Shown: positions 1 to 11,300 of the stretch, piece after piece
How the letters are laid out: the number at the start of each line of letters is the position of its first letter
Position numbering within the stretch: the first letter of the stretch is position 1
NCBI GenBank assembly: GCA_965153455.1
Contig: OZ234494.1
Location: 16,430,001-16,494,000 of the forward strand
Length of the DNA stretch: 64,000 nucleotides
Source of the DNA: Sphagnum compactum
Taxonomy: Eukaryota > Bryophyta > Sphagnopsida > Sphagnales
Direction: 5' to 3'
Notes under the pieces: model-generated
The model's database searches: none
What the model was told of the DNA's origin: nothing
Seen by the model: only the letters and a program-made list of their open reading frames with translations
Translations under genes and position numbers: made by a program

Positions 1-402
1 CAAGAGTATTAATTATGGGAGTTTCGGGACTCCCAACTTGGGACAAAATGACATTTGGATACAGCCCCCGTGGTTAATCACATAGAATACTATAAGGTGG
101 AAGGTGGTGACTTCCCCCAAGTCCGAACAATGGTGAATATTGTGAGTTCATGTATGCTTGTGGCTTGTCCACGTACCAAAATTGTTCCAACTATGCACTA
201 ACCAACTTGTTGTTTGGTTTGTGCAAATCCGCATGAATAGTTGACCTGCTTAGCACTTTTCCTAGTCCCTATCTCGAAGCTCTAGCACGCCCCTTTTACC
301 CCCGAAATGCTGCAAGTTAGGGAATATACTCTAACTCCTTCTTCCATTATTTTCAACTTCAAATTCGCATTTGAATTTTTCAAGGTGTTTGGGTGTGCGT
401 CA
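1..402 (+). repeat. LTR repeat family A, 3' part (copy 1)
   Basis: This stretch aligns by eye with the end of two complete copies at 42270-43085 and 51499-52413. Shared blocks include the 'gggactccc' motif, the run ending 'aatactata', 'cttcccccaagtccg' and the 'cccgaaatgctgc' block. The match stops at a terminal TCA at 402, the same terminus as the other copies. The 5' part lies outside the window, so I cannot tell whether this is a solo LTR or part of a full element. Confidence 0.7.
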
Positions 403-1829
403 AAAAAATTAAAATAATTAAAAGAATCATTAAGTGTTGAAAACAAGTCGAAAACATTTCTTGAATTATTGGTCACTTTTGTTAAATGCATTCAAAACTT
501 TAACAATAGTCTTTGAAAGTTTGTTTGTTTCAACCAATTCATTTGGATGCAATGGAAGGCACCCAAAAGGGAATTGTAAATATTGCTTCAAACCTTAGGG
601 GAATCTGATAAAAACCAAACTCAAAAAGGTTCATAACACCAATAATTCATCTTTTTAAATTCTTTCTTAAAGGATGGAATGAACAAAAGCAATGGTATCC
701 CTAATTCGAACACAAACTTCTCTCTTACAAGTGGTTGACCAACATAAAACCTTTTCAAGTGATAATATTATGATAACCATTTTTTGTGGAAACCAAGGTG
801 GACATCTAAGAAAAGATAGTCAAGAAAAAAACACACAAGTTCCTTGGGTGATCTTTGGGGCATCACCCCTCTCACAAAAGATTCAAGGATTATATTTGCC
901 TTCATCTTCATAAATCCTTCCAATCTTTCAAGCTTTTCATTATATTATTTTTTGAAGTAGTTTTTGTAGAGTAATATATGACAGTTATTGAAACATGTGC
1001 AAGCTAGCTCACTATTGTGAATTAGAATGGGATAACATCATTTTTTTGCTTTTCAAAATGGAAACATCACTTCAATGTTGGACAATCGGGATCAAAACTT
1101 TCATTTCACACTATCACACCATCAAGGTGTAATTATCAAACACATGAACAATTTCTTTTGTAGCATGCAAAATTTAACATTATTAGCCAAAGACCTAGGA
1201 AAAGCCCTAAAAGTTGAAGCTTTTGATTCTTACATCAAGAGATCCATGGGCACTATGGTCATAATGAAAGTTGAAAACATCAATTGGTTGGCATGATTCA
1301 TAAAAATATCTAACCTAGACAAGAATGATCTAACATAGGAACAACATGCATTATCTATTAAAAATTATTTTGAACCATCAAATTGATGCCATATTTGTGC
1401 CATTTCTTTGGCCACTATACTAAGTCATCTCCTTTTCTTCATCAAACTTCATCAATTCAAGCTAACAAAACATTAATTATAACATACAAGCACAAATTTC
1501 AATTCACAAATATAAGGTGACTAACAATTCAAATACCTTGGATCAAATGAAAACCAAACTTTGGAGAGTAACTTACACCAACAAGGAAGTGAAACATGGT
1601 TCCCTTTTTGCACACACTACATGTCTTTCAACTAAGCAAGTTTTAGGCAAATTCCTCCCCTTTCACAAATCTTTATTTTGGCCCACATTGTTTGGCTTAA
1701 GATAATTACATGGAAATTTTTTTGGCCAGGAGCTTGTCCAAATGCTATGTACCACACAACCCCTTCCTCCTTACCTTTGCATTTGTCAGGGGGTGCTGAC
1801 ATCCCCACGTACATGAAGGTACAATAATG
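403..1829. other. AT-rich intergenic DNA
   Basis: I see no gene, RNA or obvious transposon here. The open frames are short, have no recognisable domains and look like chance. Confidence 0.6.
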
Positions 1830-2084
1830 AAGCATCAAGTGGTGATGCAGCTAGTGAGATCATAAAAACCCAGGAGATGCATCAGGTGGTGATGAAGTCG
1901 GTGAGATCACAAAAACCCAAGAGATGCATCAGGTGGTGATGCAGTCAGTGAAATCACAAAAACCAAGGAGATGCATCAAATGGTGATGCAGTCAGTGAGC
2001 TCACAATTGAAAAAAAACCCAGGAGATGCATCAGGTGGTGATGCAGCTAGTGAGCTCATGCTTGAGAAAAAACCCAAGAGATGA
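1830..2084. repeat. Minisatellite of 49-58 bp units
   Basis: About five imperfect head-to-tail copies of a unit built around 'gagatgcatcaggtggtgat' followed by 'gcagtcagtgag' and an A-rich tail. Units differ by substitutions and small A-tract length changes. The array abuts the next minisatellite directly. Confidence 0.75.
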
Positions 2085-2505
2085 CAATGAGCCGGGAGCC
2101 TCCAAACTTGTCGTCATCTTCTGCATTTTCTTAAGTGTAGCAAATGATGATGAGCCTCCTTGGCTTGTCGTCATTTCTTTGTTTTTTTTCTCAGGTGTAG
2201 CAGATGACGACGAGCCTCCTTGGCTCGTTGTCATCTCTTTGTTTTTTTTCTCAGGTGTAGCAGATGACGGCGAGCCTCCCTGGCTCGTCATCATCTCCTT
2301 GTTTTTTTTCTCAAGTGTAGTAGATGACGACGAGCCTCCCTGGCTCGTCGTCATCTCCTTGTTTTTTTTCTCAGGTGTAGCAGATGACGGCGAGCTTCCC
2401 TGGCTCGTCGTCATTTCTTAGTTTTTTTCTTAGGTGTAGAAGATGACGGCAAGCCGAGAGGCTCGTCGTCATTTCTTAGTTTTTTTCTTAGGTGCAGAAG
2501 ATGAC
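2084..2505. repeat. 60-bp minisatellite with an internal hairpin in each unit
   Basis: About seven tandem units of roughly 60 bp. Each has a self-complementary half ('gatgacgacgagcc' ... 'ggctcgtcgtcatc') and a T-rich spacer ending in 'aggtgtagca'. The period is a multiple of three, so long frames stay open on both strands and give 20-residue repeat peptides. That is an arithmetic effect and not evidence of a gene. Confidence 0.8.
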
Positions 2506-2509
2506 AACG

Positions 2510-3262
2510 AGGCTACCCATAAAAAAAATCTATTATACTGCCCAAGCATTTCAAACCCCAACTACCTACCTCCGCCCCATCAAAAACCCTAAACCCCGCC
2601 GTTAGGCAAGAGCAAAAGCGATGTTGTAGAAGACGGTGCTACAGAAGCAATGTTGAAGTGCTCTTGCAGAAGACAATGTTGTGAAGGCGGTGTTGAAGCA
2701 ATGCTGCAGAAGCGGTGTTGAGGCGATGTTGCAAAAGACGTTCCTGAGGTGGTGTTGCAGAAAACGCTCCTCCAAAAAATAACTAGTGCATCTGTGACAA
2801 GTAAGTGTACATCAACCTTTTTTTTTCTTTGCTTCCCTTTTCACTCTTGTTTTTTTTCTTAGGTGCAGAAGATGACAACGAGCCAAGTAGGCTCGCCGTC
2901 ATCTACTACATCTGAGAAAAAAACAAGAGTGAAAAAGAAGCAAAGAAAAAAAAAAGTTGATGTACACTTACTTGTCACAGATGCACTAGTTATTTTTTGG
3001 AGGAGCGTTTTCTGCAACACCACCTTAGGAACGTCTTCTGCAACATTGCTTCAACACCGCTTCTGCAGCATTGCTTCAACACCGCCTTCACAACATTGTC
3101 TTCTGCAAGAGCACTTCAACATTGCTTCTGTAGCACCGTCTTCTACAACATCGCTTTTGCTCTTGACTAACGGCGGGGTTTAGGGTTTTTGATGGGGCGA
3201 AGGTAGGTAGTTGGGGTTTGAAATGCTTGGGCAGTAGAATAGATTTTTTTTATGGGTAGCCT
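2510..3262. repeat. Large near-perfect palindrome, arms about 374 bp
   Basis: The left arm starts 'ggctacccataaaaaaaatc' and the right arm ends with its reverse complement. The two can be followed inward through 'cccaagcatttcaaacccc', the 'aaaccctaaaccccgcc' block, a run of degenerate 'gcagaag/cggtgttgaagcaatg' repeats, and 'gtgcatctgtgacaagtaag'. They meet at an unpaired centre of about 5 bp near 2884-2888. The centre is itself one copy of the 60-bp unit of the adjacent minisatellite. Differences between the arms are scattered substitutions and poly-A/T length changes. Confidence 0.85.
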
Positions 3263-3709
3263 TGAAGTAAGTGAGGGAACAAAAAAATGAATTGACCCAA
3301 CCTCAATGCCTGCAGCAGATCCAATAATTGGGATGAACTTCATCCCAAACGGAACTGGTGCAGTCATGGGGGCTGGGTCACTTCGGCCCCAGAATTGGGC
3401 CTGCCTTGGCTCTACTTCGTGCAGGCCATCATGCCCACAGCCTCGGACATTACCCTACACATAATGCCCTATGACCCTTAACTTAATTTTAAAAAAAAAT
3501 AGAAACAAGGCTCAAAACCTAAAATATCCCTGAATTTCCATAGTCCAGTCATGGTGATGACTGAGCACTGTTTTCCCCCACTCTGCATGACACTTTATGT
3601 TTCGCAGGAAAGGAAAGTGTAGCGCCAACAACTGCTTCTCCTGTTTTCTCCTCTCTCTGCCGCGCGATCGCACTCTGCAGTCGGTCCTCCCATGCACTCC
3701 CCTGCAGCC
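3263..3709. promoter_or_regulatory. Upstream region and probable 5' UTR of the membrane-protein gene
   Basis: Non-repetitive DNA in front of the gene at 3710, becoming GC-richer and pyrimidine-rich towards the start codon. Position 3355-3383 holds a 28-bp segment repeated near 39013. I identify no TATA box with confidence. Confidence 0.35.
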
Positions 3710-4276
3710 ATGGACTCCGCCTCCCCACTTTCGCATTTTTTGCTGAAGCTCTATACCCGCGCTTCGTCTCCTGCTTCCTGTTTTCCAACCAGCCCCTCCT
3801 CGCCTTTCTCTAGTCCACGACCTTCTCCTTTCTCTTCCAGCTTTGGTTCTTTGGATTCGGTCTTCCATACATCGCGAGTTTCTGCGGCTTTGCGTCCAAT
3901 TGTGGAGTCTCAGCGTGCGGGGTTTGATCGTGCAACGGGTTTTACCCCTTCCATCTCTCGATTCCCCTCGAAATTTTTGTTCAAAGCGTTTTCGTCGTCG
4001 CCATCAGATACCCCTCCCGAGTTCAAGGAATACAAGTTGCCACCGGCAGTGAATCCGCCCGACGCGGTGAATCCGGATCCAGCAACCCTGAGGGAGCATT
4101 GGAACGCCGCCGTGCGAATGTATGCCACATGGTATGGACGTGCTTGGGGTACTGCAGTCCTGGCGGGGTTTACCTTCTTCGCGCTAGGGTGGTGGATCAA
4201 AGGGGAGAACCCTTTGCTTCCCTCATCCAAGAAGCAGGAGGAGCTCATGGAGAAGAAGCCAGAGGATGGGGGCTGA
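3710..4276 (+). CDS. Putative mitochondrial single-pass membrane protein, unidentified family
   Basis: Single-exon frame of 188 codons. I chose the ATG at 3710 because its context, GCAGCCATGG, is excellent; the ATG at 3692 would add six residues. The first roughly 95 residues are rich in Ser, Pro, Phe and Arg and almost free of acidic residues, as in a mitochondrial or plastid transit peptide. A hydrophilic, proline-rich segment follows. Next comes a conserved-looking block (HWNAAVRMYATWYGRAWG) leading into a hydrophobic helix (GTAVLAGFTFFALGWWI, residues 146-162), and then a charged tail KGENPLL...KKQEELMEKKPEDGG. The composition and the compact, sharply delimited C-terminal domain suggest a real protein. 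The length and one-helix topology resemble small accessory subunits of plant respiratory complexes, but I cannot name the family. Frames on the opposite strand are shadows. Confidence 0.72.
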   Translation: MDSASPLSHFLLKLYTRASSPASCFPTSPSSPFSSPRPSPFSSSFGSLDSVFHTSRVSAALRPIVESQRAGFDRATGFTPSISRFPSKFLFKAFSSSPSDTPPEFKEYKLPPAVNPPDAVNPDPATLREHWNAAVRMYATWYGRAWGTAVLAGFTFFALGWWIKGENPLLPSSKKQEELMEKKPEDGG

Positions 4277-6822
4277 ACTGTTTTGTGTTTGTCCCAAGGG
4301 TATGGACTCTTCTCACATTCGGCATATGCTTGTCTATGAAAGTAGGAGAAGCTGAAGGATCAGAGTCTCGCTGATGGGGGCTGAAACTGTTTTGGCGATG
4401 GTCCTCGTGATGCAATGCTCATCGTGAAGACTCTCACCGTGACTTTCTCATAGTAAATTGCAGACTCTGTCATAGTAAAGGAGAGCCCCCCTGCAAAACC
4501 CTAAGATCTGGAAGAAGCTTTTGAGGATGTGCTGAGTTTTTGTTGACAAATCCGTAACATGTATGCCATAAGAGGGCGGCTGCAAGCATTGTGGGAACCT
4601 CATCTTTTCTTTCCATCTAAGGAACTGGGACACAACCTGTAAGAGTTTCATTTACTGGTATTCTTTGATTAGTGTGTAGACTATTGTAGTGGAGCGAATC
4701 TTCTTACAACCCAAGTGTCTGGGTGTTGTTGTTGCAGGTGGATGATGGGCCTACTTGGTCTTGTCACACAGTTTTGATAGACTCTTCACCTCCTCTGTTT
4801 CAAAAGGGGAAATGGAATGATGGAAGTAGCTGCATATGCCTAGGATGCCTTGGGTTTAGGGTTTACAGTGTTGTGCACAATTACAGTCTGTGCACAGTGA
4901 CACTGTTTGCCCTTTTAGAACTGAAGACTCACAACAGGTGGGTAGGTACAGAAAGAGAAGGCCCAGATCCAAAGAAAGAACCAGGTGGAGGCAAGGATGG
5001 GCAGGCATCTACATGTACATTGCTACAGGAAGCATCCATCGTGAACAGGGAATTCTGAGTACTGCTCAAGATGAGGGGCAAACTTCGTCAGAAACTGAAG
5101 CAGAATCTAATGTTGAATCTCTATGGGCAAGTGATCAGTTAATGGTCAGTTCATGCTGGTCACTTGCCATGGTTTTTATGTTGTACATTTCATTAGGAGG
5201 CTGGAGGTACAAGGTAAATCAGGTTCTTTAAAATAACAATAGAAATTGACACTTGAGTTTCTGGATGTACTTAATGGATAGTCAGGTGCTATGTCACCTA
5301 CACCAGCTTATGTTAATATCATGTTGATGCACACTGTTGTCTGCTAAATATGCTCTGCTTTTGCTGATGGAAATGCAAGAACAGTTGTGTGCTAACCAAT
5401 GTTTGAACAAATGGATACTTGGGACTTTACAACTTATGCTCTTTTTTTTTGTGTGAATTATAATGGTTCCCTCAAGAAATTGCAAGGTTCTGCTTTCAAT
5501 AATGGGATATCAGCTGTAAGGTGTTCTGCTCAGGAGTGAGGTGTTCCCTCATGTGGAAGTTGAGCAAATAATGTGGAATCTGAAGAGGAGCTTGATGTGG
5601 AAAATAAAAGTAATCGGCTTAATTCGAAGAATAACATAGCTTCTCACTAGACATGATCAGTCACCTCAAAGCTTGTCCTGTTGAAGGAAACCATCATGAC
5701 AAGGCTCATTAATGTTTGTGGGTTACTTGCAAGAAGTCATACTGAATTGAGAGGTTGTCTTACTTTGACAGATGCCTGGAAGGGTACTGCCACAAGTTCC
5801 AGATATTTGATGGAAGCCTGAAGGTTTGGATCCAGTGGCAGCAATGCCAATGACTATATGGTCCTCCAGGGTTTAAAGAGGATTCAGTTTTTTCTCAACA
5901 AGTAAACTGGGAAAAGTAGGAGAGAAATAATGGTTAGCAGAAGCAGATTGCTTGAGCACCTTTACTTGCACAAGCCTCGTTCTCAAGCACATGTGCACCC
6001 AACACTCCTGTGCCTTCTCATGCAACCTCAAACAAGATCTTAAAAGGGCACACAGGTAAATCCATGTTGATACATGGGCATTCGTCGGACTTGTGACGTA
6101 TGCTTCTTACTCTCTGTTTGTCTAATTTCAAGCTCCAATTTAGGCAAACATCAAGAGGTGCCATTCCAGATGGTAGAGTTCAATTGCAATCCTATTCACT
6201 CCTTTGTACTTCACTGGTTTCTGAGAAATCTAAAGTCTCAGACTTCATACCAGCTTTAGATTACCTAGTCAACCCCTCTCTTATGCATCACTTTTGTTGA
6301 CTCAAAGACAAGGAACCAGAAATGTGTCCAAACATCTTGACCTGCATTACATGATCATAATCAAGTCAAGAATGCGTATTGCAAGATTTGCAGCAAAGCG
6401 TGACCTGCATGAGTCCCAACATCAAAATGGAACACTAGTCTCTCTTCATCTGATCAACATGTTTGGTCATCAAAATGCAGTAGTGGAGAAAACCTTACTC
6501 TTTTACCATAGTTATGAACATAATAATGATGTCAAGTAAAACAAATAAATCTTTAAACCTACGTGGCATCAGCAAGACTCACAAAACAAGTCCCCCTGAC
6601 AACAACACTTGCTCATAAGTAGCTCCCACCCATGGACACAACTTATTCTTGAATTACTCAGCCTCTGCAAGTCAACCTATTTCTGTCCAAAGGACTCTCC
6701 TGGAAGACCAACTTCAGCTTTTCCAAACAAGATTTTCTTATTCTTTAGTAACCCTGGTGCCCAAGCCCTGGATGCTGGAAGACATGCCCATGACCTTAAT
6801 AAGCTGCTCATACTTGTTGATA
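4277..6822. other. Intergenic: 3' flank of the membrane-protein gene and 3' flank of TMA7
   Basis: No convincing gene. A 20-30 bp segment just around the stop codon ('gatgggggctgaa...ctgtttt') recurs about 107 bp downstream, a local duplication in the 3' region. The frames at 4723-5231 and 6074-6909 lack domains, and the last of them lies antisense to a TMA7 exon. Confidence 0.5.
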
Positions 6823-8146
6823 TTACTTCTTCCCACTACCACCACTTTTCTTCAACCCTGCCCCCCCAAATGCACCTTTGCTAGAAGCTTTGGCTTTCAG
6901 CTCCTTTAGTGCCTGGAAAAATATCCATAGAAAGCAATGTTACGATCCAGCAGGAATCAAAATAGTGTGGCCCATTCGGTTTTTCCATGTATCATTGCTG
7001 TGCACTTGACAAAGCTGCCAAACTCCTCTTTACATTTGCTTGAAGCACTCAAGAACCAGTTCCAATCTCAGTGCCTAGATTCAGGCAGCAGAGGAGAAGA
7101 CTTTGTCTCACAGAACTTAAGCGGGACTAATATGATATTGGTTAATATCATACAATCTCACAACTGAAGTGCATGTTTGAACATGTGGTGCACCATCACA
7201 CTATCAACAGCTAATCACCTAACAAGGAAACAAGTTGCACAGGACAAGGATGCCATAAAGATTGACCACTAAATGCAATATTGAGTTTATAGTTGAAGAG
7301 AAAACAAATAAATGAAACAGAAAATACCTTCTCCTCATCTTTCTTCTTCTGCAAATTTGCAAGGTCTGTCTGCACCCAAACAAAGAGGTAATTCTTAGCC
7401 ACTGCAAAAATCAAAAAGCAAAAACACAGTGTGCAAAATCAAAATTGGCCACGATTGCTTAAAATTTTGAGAAGCAGGATTGTATCAACTCACCTCATCA
7501 TAATCTTTGTCCCCCTTCTTGGGTGCCTTCAAGGGCTTCAACTTCCCCCCTGTATCCCCAAAACATGTCAGAAAAGCAACTGAAAACATCCAGTTGTTCC
7601 ATTACCAGAAACAAGTATTCAGATAATGGTCAAGAAATTGCTCCATCTTTTCAATTCCGTTTTAGTCCATCACCTTCTCATCCTCCAGTTAGCCACTCTC
7701 GCCTGGCATATACCAAATTGAGGCAAATATCCTCCTAAAACCTACTTGCATTCTTGGGGACAAAAGTAAGTACTAAACAGATAAATACGGAAAGACCAGA
7801 TTTGCACTGAGATTCATTACGGCAACACTCAGCTAGAAGCTTTCCAACTGAGCTCTTCGGAAGAAAAAACCCTAAGCAGGCCAGAAAACCTCACCTAGAA
7901 AGTACCAATTCAACAAAACAAGCAATTCTAGGTTAGACTGAAAACATCGACCCTCAAACACTCTCCCAAAAGAGAAGATTCCACAGACGATGAAACATTT
8001 GGCACTGGTTCAGTTTCACTCCTAGAAATCTCTCACGAGAACAACCTGACTCCTACTAACCCTTGACCAAGAAGGCCCAAACCCTAACAAAAAAACAGAG
8101 AAAAAAGAGAAGAAGAAATGAAGCTCCCACCTTGCTTTCCCGACAT
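6823..8146 (-). CDS. TMA7: TMA7 (translation machinery-associated protein 7, CCDC72 family), four exons
   Basis: Reconstructed from splice sites. Coding exons on the minus strand are 8146-8131 (16 nt), 7549-7494 (56 nt), 7369-7328 (42 nt) and 6912-6823 (90 nt including TAA). All introns (581, 124 and 415 bp) are GT-AG. They give 67 residues beginning MSGKQGGKLKPLKAPKKG, then an acidic DYDE/TDLANLQ step, a QKKKDEEK helix, ALKELKAKA, and a Gly-rich tail ending GGAGLKKSGGSGKK. This pattern is diagnostic of TMA7, normally about 64 residues, a small basic protein that associates with ribosomes in yeast and is conserved across eukaryotes. The tail carries a short GGS insertion before the final GKK. 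The gene is too fragmented to show up as an open frame. Its upstream region (8150-8340) is GC-rich and CpG-rich, as expected for a housekeeping promoter. Confidence 0.93.
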
Positions 8147-8345
8147 GGCCGGCACCAATGATAAGCACAAAGGAGAGCGCGGAGAGAGCGCAAGGGTAGT
8201 TTCCTTCCGTATCTTGCCTCTGCGAGACGACTGCGCGCGGATGTTTCAAGCACCTCTTCTTTCTTCGCCTTTCCTTCCGTCTCCTGCCTCTGCGCGACGA
8301 CTGCGCACGCGCGCGAGCGGAGGCCAGCGAACAAGACTGACGGGT
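8147..8345 (-). promoter_or_regulatory. TMA7 promoter / 5' UTR with an internal duplication
   Basis: The DNA just upstream of the TMA7 start is CpG-rich against an AT-rich background. It contains two near-identical segments, about 8199-8234 and 8270-8306, built on 'ttccttccgt', 'tgcctctgcg' and 'gacgactgcgc'. The pyrimidine-rich stretches lie on the plus strand. I infer a duplicated promoter or leader segment; no transcription start can be read directly. Confidence 0.45.
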
Positions 8346-11300
8346 ACGTGTGGTTTGAATTAACCGTATCTCATACCCTTTTGCCTTTTGATATCCCAGT
8401 GGCTGGCCCTCAAACAGCCTTTTTTTTACTGGCGAAATTTCGCCAAAAAGCCAAATCTAAAATTGCAAAAGATCGAAATGAAGTGATTTTACAGGGTTTT
8501 AGTCGCCAGAAGTGGTGAGGGAAATTAATTACAAATTGTCATTTTTTTATATTTTGTTGTTAGTGTGTAGCCATAAATATATAAGGTTGATTAAATATTT
8601 ATATTTCATAAATGGTTTATAGCTTAGATTAACTTAGCCGTTGTGCGCTCTTATGTCAACGTCTATAACCATTGCTATCATCACACTCGCAACACATAAC
8701 ATAGAAATATCTTGAATGATACACCGCACCCAAATTAGCTTAACCAACCCAATTTATCATGAATTAACTAGGAACTAATTGAGCATCTAAACTAATTTCT
8801 CTAGGGATGATCATCATTTTTTTTACATCTTCATGATTTACATTTAGGATTAATCAAAGTTTTGCAAGATTTTTCTTGTTGTGTTTGCATCAAGTATACA
8901 TGTCATGCTCCTAGCTTCCACCCAATTTGATTTGTTGAATTGATTGAATGAGAAACTCTAGAAAGACAAAACATGAAACATCTTTTTGTTTCAAGATTTG
9001 AAATCAATGATGTTGCAAAACACATATTGTTGTACCATTTCAAGTTTTGTAGTAATCATATTTTCTTAAATGCTGAAATTTAAAAAAATTACCTAGTTGA
9101 AATGTCAAAAGCCAAGGAAATTACTTGCTACCAGTGTAAAATTTTGGAAGTTGTATATAAGGTCTATAATATTTTTGTTTCACTACTTAGTTATTAATAG
9201 GTAGTGATTTATCAATTGTTTACCTACTTATGTTTAACAACAATTTCAATGTGTATTTTGATTTATTTTAATATAGTTCTTGTTGTTTTACAATTTAGAA
9301 TTGTGATGAAGATAGGAAATTGTGCAATATTTTTATGTATGACCATAGACTCAACAACCCTCCTACTATCAAAATAGGAGGCTATTGGGTAAAAAAAAAG
9401 AATTATCAAAGCGCAAAAACACACACACACACACACACACACACATAAAAGATAGTTGCCTTTGGTAAGGTAGTTTTGCTTTTAGTCCATAATCAATAAA
9501 TAGATGTCAATTATTGTGAAATCCAAAATGAAAAAATGGAAGGAAAACTAGAAGGTAACTACCTTTTTGTCCTTGGAAAGTACCTCCTCTAACCAAAAAT
9601 ACAATCACAATTGTCTATCCATTTCATTATAGATGTTGCCTTCCACCAATTGTTTGTAGATTGCTCTTACTATCCTATTGTAGTTAGCTTTTAAAAAATT
9701 ATTAATTTTTAGATAACAATTTCTAAAAGGAAAAAAATAAAAATAAAATTGGGAACTACAATATTTTACATCAAACTCAAATAAATTATTATCATTCTAA
9801 AGGGGAAGTGAAAACAAAGAAGAAAAAAAAAAAAAAAAAACACATCAAGTTCCGCTTCACACACTTCCTTTTATTGTTTTTCCTTCCAACATACAACCTC
9901 TCCTTCATTCCTCCATAATCTCCTTGTCCTAGAATGAAAGGAATCCTTCTCCTAATCCCCTTCTTCCATAAACCACACAAGATTCACATTTCACTCACAA
10001 GAATAGGTCCTTATCCTAATCTTTTCACAAATCTCTCCTAATTGATTAGTAAATAAATATCAATCGCTCATTCCTATGCATTGAATAACCTAATAGTTTC
10101 ACTTTTTCGCTAAACTAGAAAATTGTAAGTATGTTTACGACTAGTAATTACCTAATTATTAGGAGGCCCATAGGATTAGCTAGTCTAGGAAAAAATTCTA
10201 CTTTTATAATTTTATTTTAATATGGTCTTTCAATGAACATTAAATGCAATATTGATCAATTATCATTGTCAAATATTTTTGTTTTGACATAATATCAAGC
10301 CAAAATTTTCACAAATTATCATTTTTATGGCCAAACTCGATTTTTAAAATAAAATATTTACTAGACACCTCAATGTTGAACCAAATAAGGTACTACAATA
10401 CTTTATGATGTCTTTGTGTTAGCAAATTGGTCTTCTTCCTCTTTTGTTCCAACTTATTAAAAAAACCATTAATGCATCCATTCATATTTTTGTTTCACTA
10501 TAAACATTTATACTTCAATACATACACTTAATCATGCACATGGAATTCATTTATCCATACTTCGATAAATTTTGCTAATGTTTGTTTTGATTATTTTAAA
10601 GGTGACCAACTTTAACCCAACAAGTTCATGTTATTCATCCTACCCTTGATTACCTTTTAACATAACTTTTGAAAGTTGATTTCCACTACTCTCTTTTGAC
10701 ATTCCTAGTCTATTTATGTTTAATCACTTTGTATTTATCTTCAATAAAAAAAAAAAATGCAAATTTGAAATGAAGATTGAAATGAATAGTTTACAATAAA
10801 TGTGTAAGGGTCGCTTAGACAAATGAAGTTGAATCACAATTATATGTGTACACATATATATATGCAAATTTTTCAAAGTGGTGTGGTTCTGAAGTCCTAC
10901 ACAAGGCTCTCTTTACAACCAACTTACACTACATGGTTACTATTCTAGGCATGTTTTGTGTTATGTAAAAAAACTAATAATGTTATACATGCCTCATTGT
11001 AGTCTTGGGCTTTTGATCAAGGTTGAAACTTGTATTGTCTAATTCTTCCTTTTTGGAAAAACCTATGGTCTTAGTCTTGACATTTGAAAAATGTTTGTCT
11101 AATTTTTCAAGTACAAATTTGAACTAAATTCTTCATATTTTTAAATTTACAATTTTGGTTTTGAGTTTTTTTTCAAATTACATAAATTTGGGCTTGGTTT
11201 GAAAAGATGATCAAGTTCTATGTGCTCAATACACATTTCCCAAGGTTGAAAAGTTTATAGGTATGAAGTTTTACAACAAGTTTTAAATGAAAATTGTGAA

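Noticed and set aside
2026-2421. Long open frames on both strands over the 60-bp repeats
   Set aside because: The frames exist because the repeat unit is a multiple of three without stops. There is no domain, and one frame would be a hydrophobic repeat peptide.
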